5,410 bases of DNA from Promethearchaeota archaeon (GCA_016839425.1 JAEOUI010000538.1:1-5410); one strand, 5' to 3'; positions 1 through 5,179 are shown, numbered from the stretch's first letter. Made by a program: numbers and translations. Notes: generated by a model not told the origin, from the sequence alone.

Positions 1-141
1 ATCTCTGAAGTCAATTTCTATAATTGGGACGCTATTACTACTTTCCGCCCTTGCTATATGATGAAAAACCTAATAAAAAGAAGGAATAATTATTTATGTT
101 CATAATTCCATATTTCCATAGAGAAAATTTGATAATTCTTT

Positions 142-147
142 AAAGGT
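142..147 (+). promoter_or_regulatory. Ribosome binding site of the Uma2 gene
   Basis: The sequence AAAGGT lies 6 bases before the ATG at 154. It supports that ATG as the true start. A weak TATA-like stretch (AATTATTTA, about 88-96) lies further upstream and could be the promoter, but it is not distinctive in such AT-rich DNA. Confidence 0.5.
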
Positions 148-153
148 CTTTTT

Positions 154-768
154 ATGGTTTTAATAAAATTTAATCCTAAGGAAATTAAAACCCAAGAGGG
201 AACGGGTAAAATTATCTTTTCAAGGTATAATATTGAAAAATTAGAAGAGTTTCCAAAAGGACCTTTAATTGAACTCATTCAAGGTGATATTTTTTTGGCT
301 CCTTCTCCTTCTACGCTTCACCAAGAGATTTCAGCAAATTTAAATTATGCAATTAGGAAATATTTAAAATCCTATACTATGGAGGGGCAACCCGGTAAAT
401 TATATTATGCCCCTGTTGATGTAATTCTTTCAAATGAAAATATAATCATCCCTGACTTGGTTTATATTAAAAAATCAAATGAATCCATAATAAAAGAAAA
501 AGCGATTGAAGGTGTTCCAGATTTAATGGTGGAAATTTTATCCATAAATAGAGACCATGATTTAATCTATAAGAAAGATCTATATGAAACCTACGGGGTA
601 CTAGAATATTGGATTGTGGATCCCACTGATGAATCTCTTAAATTATTTAGTTATAATAAAAATTCGAATAAATATAACGCAGCCAAGGAATATAAGAACA
701 GCGATATTATAAAATCTGAAATATTACTCGGATTTAGCCTTAAAGTAGAGGATATCTTTCCAAAATAA
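154..768 (+). CDS. Uma2 family endonuclease-fold protein (PD-(D/E)XK superfamily)
   Basis: This 204-residue protein has the length and motif order of the Uma2 (DUF820) family, a PD-(D/E)XK nuclease-fold group common in cyanobacteria and also found in archaea. Visible motifs are the early strand ELIQGDIFLAPSP (40-52) with H56 just after it, APVDVIL (86-92), the PD pair in IIPDLVYI (98-105), the catalytic-core pattern VPDLMVEILS (121-130) with E127, a lysine pair K140/K141, and the family signature EYWIVDP (151-157). All expected acidic and lysine positions are present, so the fold should be intact and metal-binding. The biological role of most Uma2 proteins is unknown; they are often called putative restriction endonucleases, but no methylase or other restriction gene is present here. 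It appears to be a single-gene unit: the next clear gene starts 263 bases downstream. The family call is firm and the function open. Confidence 0.9.
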   Translation: MVLIKFNPKEIKTQEGTGKIIFSRYNIEKLEEFPKGPLIELIQGDIFLAPSPSTLHQEISANLNYAIRKYLKSYTMEGQPGKLYYAPVDVILSNENIIIPDLVYIKKSNESIIKEKAIEGVPDLMVEILSINRDHDLIYKKDLYETYGVLEYWIVDPTDESLKLFSYNKNSNKYNAAKEYKNSDIIKSEILLGFSLKVEDIFPK

Positions 769-822
769 GTTAATTATATAATCCAAGAGAATAATATCAA
801 TAATGGTTACTCCATATAATAA

Positions 823-984
823 ATGCAATATATAAGATCTGCTGTAAAACCAAATGAATTAATTTTTTCCAAAAGCATTTTCAATCTAAAATTTTTAAGA
901 AAAGAGTTTAAATACTCTCAAAAACCTCCCATAGTGAGATTAAGAATGATTGCTAATTCTAAAGATATTTCTTTTAGAGATTAG
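823..984 (+). CDS. Unrecognised 53-codon reading frame, possibly a gene remnant
   Basis: An ATG follows directly after an in-frame TAA (820-822) and opens 53 codons ending in TAG at 982-984. The product is strongly basic and begins MQYIRSAVKPNEL. Its second half (KYSQKPPIVRLRM, then SKDISFRD) loosely recalls the N-terminal helix-turn-helix entry of IS630-type transposases, where a Pro-x-(V/I)-x-x-R stretch precedes a 'G-x-S-x-x-(E/D)-I' segment. That resemblance is weak and from memory. At this base composition a frame of this length is uncommon but not rare by chance. There is no convincing ribosome binding site, although a TATA-like ATATATAAG lies at about 829-837, inside the frame. A better TATA-like box and a long hairpin also lie inside it, which argues against a simple gene. 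It could be a decayed transposase end, a small protein, or chance. Confidence 0.25.
   Translation: MQYIRSAVKPNELIFSKSIFNLKFLRKEFKYSQKPPIVRLRMIANSKDISFRD
907..914 (+). promoter_or_regulatory. TATA-like box TTTAAATA with purine-rich upstream element
   Basis: TTTAAATA matches the archaeal TATA consensus exactly and is preceded by AAGAAAAGAG, a purine-rich stretch like a TFB recognition element. It sits inside a small inverted repeat (AGAGT 903-907, ACTCT 914-918). Transcription would begin near 935-940, which gives the downstream hydrolase mRNA a leader of roughly 95 bases containing the hairpin at 953-984. It could equally drive a short untranslated RNA. Confidence 0.45.
953..984 (+). repeat. 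Long imperfect hairpin upstream of the hydrolase gene
   Basis: CTAATTCTAAAGA (953-965) can pair with TCTTTTAGAGATTAG (970-984) through 13 base pairs, with only two single-base bulges (T972 and G979) and a TATT loop. It lies 15-45 bases after the predicted transcription start of the TTTAAATA box and about 47 bases before the hydrolase start codon. It is followed by a short T-run (CATTTTTAAG, 992-1001). It could be a structured leader, an attenuator-like element or the body of a small RNA. AT-rich DNA forms hairpins easily, so function is unproven. Confidence 0.4.
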
Positions 985-1031
985 GACTCCTCATTTTTAA
1001 GAAAAATCTAAAATTATAAGAGCTAATATAA

Positions 1032-1661
1032 ATGACAAAATGTAGATTTCTAGGGAGAAGTTGCATAGAAATAATTGGAATTGTTGATCATATCATAATT
1101 GACCCCCATTACTCAATTGATCCAAAAAAGGGAATTACAGCCGTTTTTTTAACACACGAGCATGATGATCATTGCGATCTAGAAAAAATTAAAGAAATAA
1201 ACCTTCAATTTAAGTCAAGTGAAAAAGAAATTGAAATATATGGCCCAAAAGAAATTAAGGAAAAATACGGTTTAGAGCTGAAAAAAGTCAGAAAGGATAA
1301 AATTATTGAATTAGAAGATTTAAGAATCAAACCCTTTAAAATAGAATGTTATAAATCAGAGGTATGCTTTGCTTACTTGGTCAAAAAGGGTAATATCAAT
1401 TTGTTACATACTGCAGATAGCTCGAACTTTTCCAGGGAATTAAAGGAATTTGGAGAAAATGTTGATTATTGCTTCATAGCTTGTTTTAAAGACAATTATG
1501 AGGACTATTTAGAGTTCTTAAAGCTAAAAAATCCCATGATCACATTTCCATATCATTTTGACCTTGGCGAAGAAGATAAAGCTAAAGATCTAAGTAAATT
1601 TTTGAATGAACAAGGTATTGAAGCCCAATTCATTGAGATTGGAACAGAATTTGAATTTTAA
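1032..1661 (+). CDS. Metallo-beta-lactamase-fold hydrolase, UlaG-like, with altered metal site
   Basis: The 209-residue product begins FLGRSCIEI (6-14), the place of the usual LGHS strand, then DPHY (24-27), and carries the hallmark FLTHEHDDHCD (39-49), giving H42, H44, D46 and H47. HTADSS (126-131) takes the place of the usual GDT bridging-aspartate motif, with D129 as the ligand, and FPYHFD (172-177) supplies the last histidine, H175. The middle histidine ligand, which in UlaG-like enzymes precedes the 'G-Y-x-I' strand, is missing: that stretch reads IECYKSEVCFAYLV (104-117), so C106 or another residue may substitute. Members act on varied esters and phosphodiesters in the cytoplasm; the substrate here cannot be told. 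There is no signal peptide. The ATG has only a weak AAGAG at 1018-1022 before it and may be read from a short leader. The channel gene begins 27 bases after its stop, suggesting cotranscription. Confidence 0.88.
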   Translation: MTKCRFLGRSCIEIIGIVDHIIIDPHYSIDPKKGITAVFLTHEHDDHCDLEKIKEINLQFKSSEKEIEIYGPKEIKEKYGLELKKVRKDKIIELEDLRIKPFKIECYKSEVCFAYLVKKGNINLLHTADSSNFSRELKEFGENVDYCFIACFKDNYEDYLEFLKLKNPMITFPYHFDLGEEDKAKDLSKFLNEQGIEAQFIEIGTEFEF

Positions 1662-1688
1662 GTCTAATAGATAATGAAATAAAAGAGG

Positions 1689-2585
1689 TTGTTAAGAATC
1701 ATATATCAAGAACAAGATAACAATCAAACCATATTGGATATCATGTTAGGATGGATTAATGAAAATATTGTCCCATTCATTTATGCCGTATTAATTATTG
1801 TACTGAGTTATGCTTTGTATGTTTTTCTTAAAAGGCAGATTAATCGTTTGAAGAAAAAGGAAAAGATTGATGAAACAACCGCCAAAAACCTGATCAGTTT
1901 TCTTAAAATATTAATATATGTAATAGTTTTAGTGCTCCTCTCCATACAATTTACGGAAATCTTTGGTACCTTTGCCGGTGTTTTTACCGTAGCTGGAGGA
2001 ACTATAATTGGCTTTGCAGCGATGAATACAATTGGTAATGTAATTGCTGGACTCATTGTCATGCTAACCAGACCTTTTGAGGTAGGTGATAGAATAAAAT
2101 TCATTGACCGGTTAGCAGACGTAATAGATATCAAACTTGTATATACAGTACTAAAAGATATAGATGGTGTAATAATATCAGTCCCCAATCAAGAATTATT
2201 GAAAACTGAAATTGAAAACTATGGAAAAAACCGCATACTACGAAGAAAAGTACACGTTTCAATTGGTTATGATGTCGATATTAACCTCGTCGAAAAAGTC
2301 TTGATAAATGCTTCTAAGGAGTTTAAAACAATTTTGAAATTCCCAGAACCTCGTGTGGATGTTTATGAACTAGGAAACTTTGCCATAAATTATAGGTTAA
2401 TAGTATATATTAACAATAGCAAGATAATCCCCAAATTCAACTATGAACTCAGAAAAGCAATTTATCTTTCTTGTCTTAAAAACGATATAGACCTCTCAAC
2501 CCCGTCACTCATTAAATCTGTTAATGACAACAACCAAATAGATAAACGGATAAATATAAAAAAAATAACTGACCCTAAAGAATGA
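1689..2585 (+). CDS. mscS: MscS-family small-conductance mechanosensitive ion channel
   Basis: The protein has the compact MscS plan in 298 residues. TM1 is about 27-48, followed by a basic linker (KRQINRLKKKEK); TM2 is about 70-92. The pore-lining TM3 is about 96-128, with small residues facing the pore (VAGGTIIGFAAMNTIGN, 101-117), followed by RPFEVGDRI (128-136), the classic entry to the beta domain. VPNQELL (165-171) then NYG (177-179) matches the conserved 'PN-x-x-(L/F)...NYS' region, and the C-terminal alpha-beta domain runs to about 272 (NDIDLSTPS, where 'GI-x-(I/F)-P-(F/Y)-P' is usual). It should form a heptamer in the cell membrane that opens under tension and releases solutes during osmotic downshock. 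The start is uncertain: the frame is open only from 1683, and the only usual start before the first ATG (1743) in the membrane-proximal part is TTG at 1689 (another TTG is at 1734). GAGG at 1685-1688 abuts that TTG. Starting at 1743 would leave all membrane segments intact. Confidence 0.93.
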   Translation: MLRIIYQEQDNNQTILDIMLGWINENIVPFIYAVLIIVLSYALYVFLKRQINRLKKKEKIDETTAKNLISFLKILIYVIVLVLLSIQFTEIFGTFAGVFTVAGGTIIGFAAMNTIGNVIAGLIVMLTRPFEVGDRIKFIDRLADVIDIKLVYTVLKDIDGVIISVPNQELLKTEIENYGKNRILRRKVHVSIGYDVDINLVEKVLINASKEFKTILKFPEPRVDVYELGNFAINYRLIVYINNSKIIPKFNYELRKAIYLSCLKNDIDLSTPSLIKSVNDNNQIDKRINIKKITDPKE

Positions 2586-2645
2586 AACCAAAAATAAATT
2601 AAAATTTAAATAATTATTATAGGATTTTTATTTCAAAATCTCTCC

Positions 2646-2653
2646 TTTTTTTT
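2646..2653 (+). terminator. T-run terminator after the MscS gene
   Basis: A run of eight T's (after CTCC) lies about 60 bases beyond the channel's stop codon, with further T-rich stretches on either side (2626-2632 and 2671-2679). Archaeal RNA polymerase terminates at such U-tracts without needing a strong hairpin. It separates the hydrolase-channel unit from the promoter of the next gene. Confidence 0.5.
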
Positions 2654-2682
2654 CCAACGCTTCCATTTATAATTTTTATACG

Positions 2683-2696
2683 TTTTATTTAAAAAT
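2683..2696 (+). promoter_or_regulatory. Promoter (TATA box) of the BAR-like gene
   Basis: TTTAAAAAT (2688-2696) is a good archaeal TATA box, with TTTTA immediately upstream. Transcription would start near 2715-2720, leaving a leader of about 12-17 bases before the ATG at 2732. The same ten-base core TTTAAAAATT recurs before the TFB gene at 4158-4167. The upstream recognition element is not clear. Confidence 0.5.
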
Positions 2697-2731
2697 TCAC
2701 GATTATTTTATGTTACTGAGTGAAAAAAACA

Positions 2732-3412
2732 ATGAATATTACAGATAAAGTAAAAGATTTTGTTGATGATATAGCATCTGCTATAACAAGCAGTAGTAAT
2801 AATATTGAAAATGTATTGGATGGGATGGAAAGTTTATTGAAAGTTGAAACTGAAATCTCTGAAGACACTAAGGAAGTCATAACCGCCTTGAATACATTCG
2901 CTGAAAACGAAGACAAATCAGAAAATGAAATCTTAACTTCTTTAAGAGATTTATTTGAAGGCTTGAATGATGAGAGAATTAAAAGAATAGAACAAATGAA
3001 TTTCAAATTCACAGTTCCTTTAGAACAACTCTTAATTAGCCACGAAAATCTTCAGCTTCAATTGAAGGAAGCCGAAAAATACAAGAAAAAATTCGAAAAA
3101 GCGAAGAAAAAGTATGAGAAAGAAAAATCTCGCCCTGAAGATAAAATTCGGTTTGAAAAGTTAAAAGAGAAAGAACTAACTTTAGAGGATGCGAAACGCA
3201 AGCATGATGCTGAAGATTCCGAAGCGGATTTAGCGATTAAAATGTTTGAGGAGGAAAAATCTAAAACCTTGAGAGAAATATTTAATGCTGTTGTTGACAT
3301 CGAAACAAACTTCCATGAATCCATGCTAGAAAATGCTGGAAAACTAAAGGCAAAAAGATTTTTGACACAGAACGAACAGCCTGAAATAGCTCAAGAGTCT
3401 ATTGAATCCTGA
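2732..3412 (+). CDS. BAR-domain-like coiled-coil protein, putative membrane-curvature protein
   Basis: This 226-residue, all-helical, highly charged soluble protein has no signal peptide or membrane segment. Three helical stretches fit a BAR domain. Helix 1 is about 20-90. Helix 2 is about 94-170, beginning FTVPLEQLL (93-101), which matches the F-x-x-PL-x-x-L opening of helix 2 in endophilin-type and ASAP-type BAR domains. Helix 3 is about 172-208, with IETNFHESM (190-198), very like the LEENFHKEM of amphiphysin as I remember it. Residues 112-147 are packed with about 17 lysines and arginines, as on a concave membrane-binding face, with P135 where endophilin has a helix-2 proline. The N-terminal helix (3-18) is amphipathic but acidic, unlike the basic helix of N-BAR proteins. 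The likely form is a banana-shaped dimer that binds curved membrane. The ATG at 2732 is preferred because GAGTGA (2718-2723) lies 8 bases before it; a GTG at 2720 would add four residues. A non-BAR coiled coil remains possible. Confidence 0.85.
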   Translation: MNITDKVKDFVDDIASAITSSSNNIENVLDGMESLLKVETEISEDTKEVITALNTFAENEDKSENEILTSLRDLFEGLNDERIKRIEQMNFKFTVPLEQLLISHENLQLQLKEAEKYKKKFEKAKKKYEKEKSRPEDKIRFEKLKEKELTLEDAKRKHDAEDSEADLAIKMFEEEKSKTLREIFNAVVDIETNFHESMLENAGKLKAKRFLTQNEQPEIAQESIES

Positions 3413-3477
3413 TTCTAAAGACGATAGATTTTGCTTTATATCTCAAGGAAGTTAACTAATCCTACTTTTTTTATTAG

Positions 3478-3517
3478 ATCTCTACATGATATATGACTTC
3501 TAGAGATAAGTTTTTTT
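3478..3517 (+). terminator. Hairpin plus T-run terminator after the BAR-like gene
   Basis: ATCTCTA (3478-3484) pairs perfectly with TAGAGAT (3501-3507). The loop holds a further CAT/ATG pairing, and AAG followed by seven T's (3511-3517) comes directly after. Another seven-T run lies just upstream (3466-3472). This looks like a factor-independent terminator for the transcript ending at 3412, and it insulates the ferritin gene. Confidence 0.5.
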
Positions 3518-3558
3518 AGGCAAGCACTAGTTTCTATACTGATTGTAAATTAATAACT

Positions 3559-3565
3559 AAAGGAG
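3559..3565 (+). promoter_or_regulatory. Strong ribosome binding site deciding the ferritin start
   Basis: AAAGGAG is the best Shine-Dalgarno sequence in the window. It touches the first in-frame ATG (3566) and lies 9 bases before the second (3575), which is normal spacing, so translation should begin at 3575 rather than 3566. Confidence 0.75.
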
Positions 3566-3574
3566 ATGAAAATA

Positions 3575-3865
3575 ATGACATTAGGAAAAATTCCAATTTT
3601 ACTTGAACGTGTGAAGAAAGAGGATTTAGATAAGCAGATCCTCCGAGCTGCAATGTTAGCCGAATTAGACGCCATTAATTTATACGAGCAAATGGCTAAT
3701 ATGACCGAAAACAAGGACTTGAAGATGGTTCTACTCGATGTGGCTAAAGAAGAAAAAGAGCACGTAGGAGAATTTCAATACATGCTGTTGAAATACGATA
3801 CACAACAAGCAGAAGAACTGGAAGATGGAAAGAAGGAAGTTCAAGAATTATTGGGCGAGGATTAA
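3575..3865 (+). CDS. Encapsulated-ferritin-like (EncFtn) protein, stand-alone
   Basis: The 96-residue product is a half-ferritin: two long helices that must pair to make one iron site. Helix 1 holds AELDAINLYEQMA (29-41) and helix 2 holds DVAKEEKEHVGEF (55-67). The expected ferroxidase ligands are E30 with D32, then E60 and H63, matching the Glu, Glu, His set of EncFtn proteins. The sequence closely follows the ferritin-like domain fused to the N-terminus of the Pyrococcus furiosus encapsulin, where I recall almost the same AELDAINLYEQMA and EEK-x-HVGEF blocks. In that family the protein oxidises Fe(II) and delivers iron into the encapsulin shell. Here the frame stops before any shell domain, no encapsulin gene lies nearby, and the acidic tail ELLGED lacks an obvious cargo-loading peptide. 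Either a shell gene lies elsewhere or the protein works unencapsulated. A rubrerythrin label is less apt, because the four-helix fold and rubredoxin domain are absent. Confidence 0.88.
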   Translation: MTLGKIPILLERVKKEDLDKQILRAAMLAELDAINLYEQMANMTENKDLKMVLLDVAKEEKEHVGEFQYMLLKYDTQQAEELEDGKKEVQELLGED

Positions 3866-3867
3866 TA

Positions 3868-3880
3868 TTTTTATTTTTTT
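3868..3880 (+). terminator. T-run terminator after the ferritin-like gene
   Basis: Runs of five and seven T's separated by one A begin two bases after the TAA stop. This is the usual archaeal termination signal and fits a single-gene, short transcript. Confidence 0.55.
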
Positions 3881-4057
3881 GAAGAACTCCCCTTTTTATT
3901 CTAACATTATTCTTCTTTCAACGGTTTAACCCCTACTAGATCGGGCTTCCGAATTTTCTTAAGAAAACTTAGTATGACTCCTATAAGATGAAGATAGCAA
4001 AATTAGTCGAGGATTAGGACGTTTCATTTTTTTCCTACTTTTTTTTTTTTCCGTAAA

Positions 4058-4073
4058 TCCCGCAAACGTGGGA
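4058..4073 (+). repeat. Six-base-pair hairpin TCCCGC-AAAC-GTGGGA
   Basis: TCCCGC (4058-4063) and GTGGGA (4068-4073) pair over six positions, including one G-T wobble, around an AAAC loop. It is GC-rich in a very AT-rich setting, with a 12-T run upstream and an A-run directly downstream. It could be an operator or a structured RNA element; the T-run is on the wrong side for a + strand intrinsic terminator. Confidence 0.4.
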
Positions 4074-4094
4074 AAAAAGGTACTCCTAACCATC

Positions 4095-4140
4095 ACGTTT
4101 TTTTTTTTCAAGCGTAAACTTTAATACTCAAAAAAAACGT
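4095..4140 (+). repeat. Eleven-base perfect inverted repeat upstream of TFB
   Basis: ACGTTTTTTTT (4095-4105) and AAAAAAAACGT (4130-4140) are exact reverse complements separated by 24 bases. The right arm ends about 18 bases before the TFB TATA box, a position where a regulator could act. The A/T homopolymers make part of the match easy to reach by chance, but the ACG/CGT ends are not explained by that. Confidence 0.4.
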
Positions 4141-4151
4141 CTTTGATAATA

Positions 4152-4166
4152 ATAAAGTTTAAAAAT
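4152..4166 (+). promoter_or_regulatory. Promoter of TFB (recognition element plus TATA box)
   Basis: TTTAAAAAT (4158-4166) preceded by ATAAAG (4152-4157) is the best archaeal promoter candidate before TFB. A start about 25 bases downstream of the box centre, near 4187, leaves a leader of about 12 bases, too short for a strong ribosome binding site; none is seen. Confidence 0.55.
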
Positions 4167-4198
4167 TAAATTTGTAAAAAACGACGGTAGTAAGTATT

Positions 4199-5128
4199 AT
4201 GAGTAATAATTACAGAGATCGATTGAGACCTCAAAACAGAGCCCCAAATGCCAAAAGGGACGACGATGGTTGTTGTAGCGAACCTCGCATTGATGTGAGG
4301 GATGGCAATCAAGTATGTTTAAACTGTGGGATGGTTATTGAGAAAGCCTTTGTCGGAAATGAAAAGCGGGCGTACACCGCAGAGGAAGTAGACAAACGTA
4401 AACAAACCGAGGTACGATGGAGAGAGTTCGGCTCCCGTACCATGCTTCCAAATGAGAGAAAAGACTCTAAAGGAAGAACCTTCAATTCCGAAAAGAAAAC
4501 ATTGTTTTCAAGATTATCAAAGATTCAGAACTCATTGGTTTCCAGCATTGAACGAAATTTCTGGGAAGCCAAGCCAAAGTTAAAACAGTTAGTTTCCAAG
4601 ATGAATATTCCAAACTATATTCATGAAACATCTTGGAGAATTTACACGCTAGCTGCTAAGAAAAAACTTACAATGGGTCGATCCATTGATGGGTTTATTG
4701 CTGCATCCTTATATGCTGCTATTAGAGTTCATGAATTTCCAAAACTCTTGGAAGAAGTCAGCGAGGCTTCGATGAGTCCAAGAAGAACAGTTATTCGTTC
4801 ATTAGGGTTATTAGTACGTGAAGTTTTACCTGAATTGAATTTGAATTACAAGCCAATCACGGCTGAACAGCTCATCTTCAAGTTTGGTAATGAACTAAGC
4901 CTTCCAATGAGTACCCAAAAACAGGCATTAAAGCTCTTGGTACAGTCAAGTAAGCACGGACTTGCTAGAACAGGAAAAGATCCAAAAGGATTTGCTGCTT
5001 CTGTTCTTTACATGGCTGCTAAATCTACGCCAGAGAGGAAGACCCAAGCTGAAATAAGCGATGTTGCCAAGATAACCGAGGTCACCCTTAGAACTCGTAT
5101 AAAAGACATCAAAATGAACGCAAAATAA
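4199..5128 (+). CDS. tfb: Transcription initiation factor B (archaeal TFIIB homologue)
   Basis: The 309-residue protein has the full TFB layout. It recruits RNA polymerase to the TBP-TATA complex, contacts the recognition element and helps open the promoter. A basic N-terminal tail (1-20) leads to a zinc ribbon (25-44), CCSEP then VCLNCG, in which C25, C40 and C43 are clear ligands but the usual second Cys or His falls on E28, with C26 next to C25. The B-reader and linker region (about 55-95) includes RAYTAEE (57-63) and RWREFGSRTMLP (73-84). Two cyclin folds follow, about 107-210 with GRSIDGFIAASLYAA (160-174) and about 218-305 with GKDPKGFAASVLYMAA (259-274). Both repeat signatures are intact, so promoter binding should be normal. 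The gene appears richer in G+C than its surroundings, as often seen in well-expressed genes. It is transcribed alone from its own promoter. Many archaea have several TFBs, and this may be a variant copy. Confidence 0.95.
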   Translation: MSNNYRDRLRPQNRAPNAKRDDDGCCSEPRIDVRDGNQVCLNCGMVIEKAFVGNEKRAYTAEEVDKRKQTEVRWREFGSRTMLPNERKDSKGRTFNSEKKTLFSRLSKIQNSLVSSIERNFWEAKPKLKQLVSKMNIPNYIHETSWRIYTLAAKKKLTMGRSIDGFIAASLYAAIRVHEFPKLLEEVSEASMSPRRTVIRSLGLLVREVLPELNLNYKPITAEQLIFKFGNELSLPMSTQKQALKLLVQSSKHGLARTGKDPKGFAASVLYMAAKSTPERKTQAEISDVAKITEVTLRTRIKDIKMNAK

Positions 5129-5178
5129 ATTCTTTCCTAATTTTTCTTGTTTTTCTTTATTTTTTACTTTATTTTTAT
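5129..5178 (+). terminator. Pyrimidine-rich terminator after TFB
   Basis: Immediately after the TAA stop, about 50 bases are almost entirely T and C, with repeated T-runs of five to six (for example 5141-5145, 5151-5155, 5160-5165 and 5172-5176). This is a typical multi-tract archaeal terminator. Confidence 0.6.
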
Positions 5179-5179
5179 A

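Larger units (their letters stand above)
3866..4198. other. 333-base gene-free region before TFB
   Basis: No convincing gene is seen on either strand. The stretch holds the ferritin terminator, a perfect 14-base palindrome TTTTCTTAAGAAAA (3954-3967), T-runs of 7 (4026-4033, ending before CC), 12 (4039-4050) and 11 (4098-4108), two inverted repeats described separately, and the TFB promoter. A nine-codon frame (MKIAKLVED, 3988-4017) is too short to support. No tRNA, C/D-box RNA or remains of an encapsulin shell gene were recognised. The long poly-T tracts would bend or stiffen DNA and could terminate any read-through. Confidence 0.6.

Noticed and set aside
2..61. A hydrophobic frame ending in TGA (begins SLKSISIIGTLLLL) that could be the C-terminal membrane helix of a gene cut by the left edge; a second frame is open from 1 to 105.
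   Set aside because: Only about 20 codons are visible, two + strand frames and one - strand frame are open over the same stretch, and no family can be recognised.
154..768. A restriction-modification or defence locus centred on the Uma2 gene.
   Set aside because: No methylase, specificity subunit, toxin-antitoxin partner or other defence gene is present in the window; Uma2 proteins occur widely as isolated genes.
1808..2188. A 126-codon open frame on the - strand inside the channel gene.
   Set aside because: It is the antisense shadow of a well-recognised MscS gene, with no family resemblance and no start signals of its own.
2713..3324. Two serine- and phenylalanine-rich - strand frames opposite the BAR-like gene.
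   Set aside because: Their composition is what the reverse complement of lysine- and glutamate-rich codons produces; the + strand product has the coherent helical pattern.
3988..4017. A nine-codon frame (MKIAKLVED) whose end resembles the end of the ferritin gene.
   Set aside because: It is too short, and the shared CGAGGATTA is only nine bases; a partial duplication of the ferritin end is possible but not supported.
4039..4140. CRISPR-like or tandem-repeat interpretation of the repeated poly-T blocks.
   Set aside because: The blocks share only homopolymer T and a few bases; there is no regular repeat-spacer pattern.
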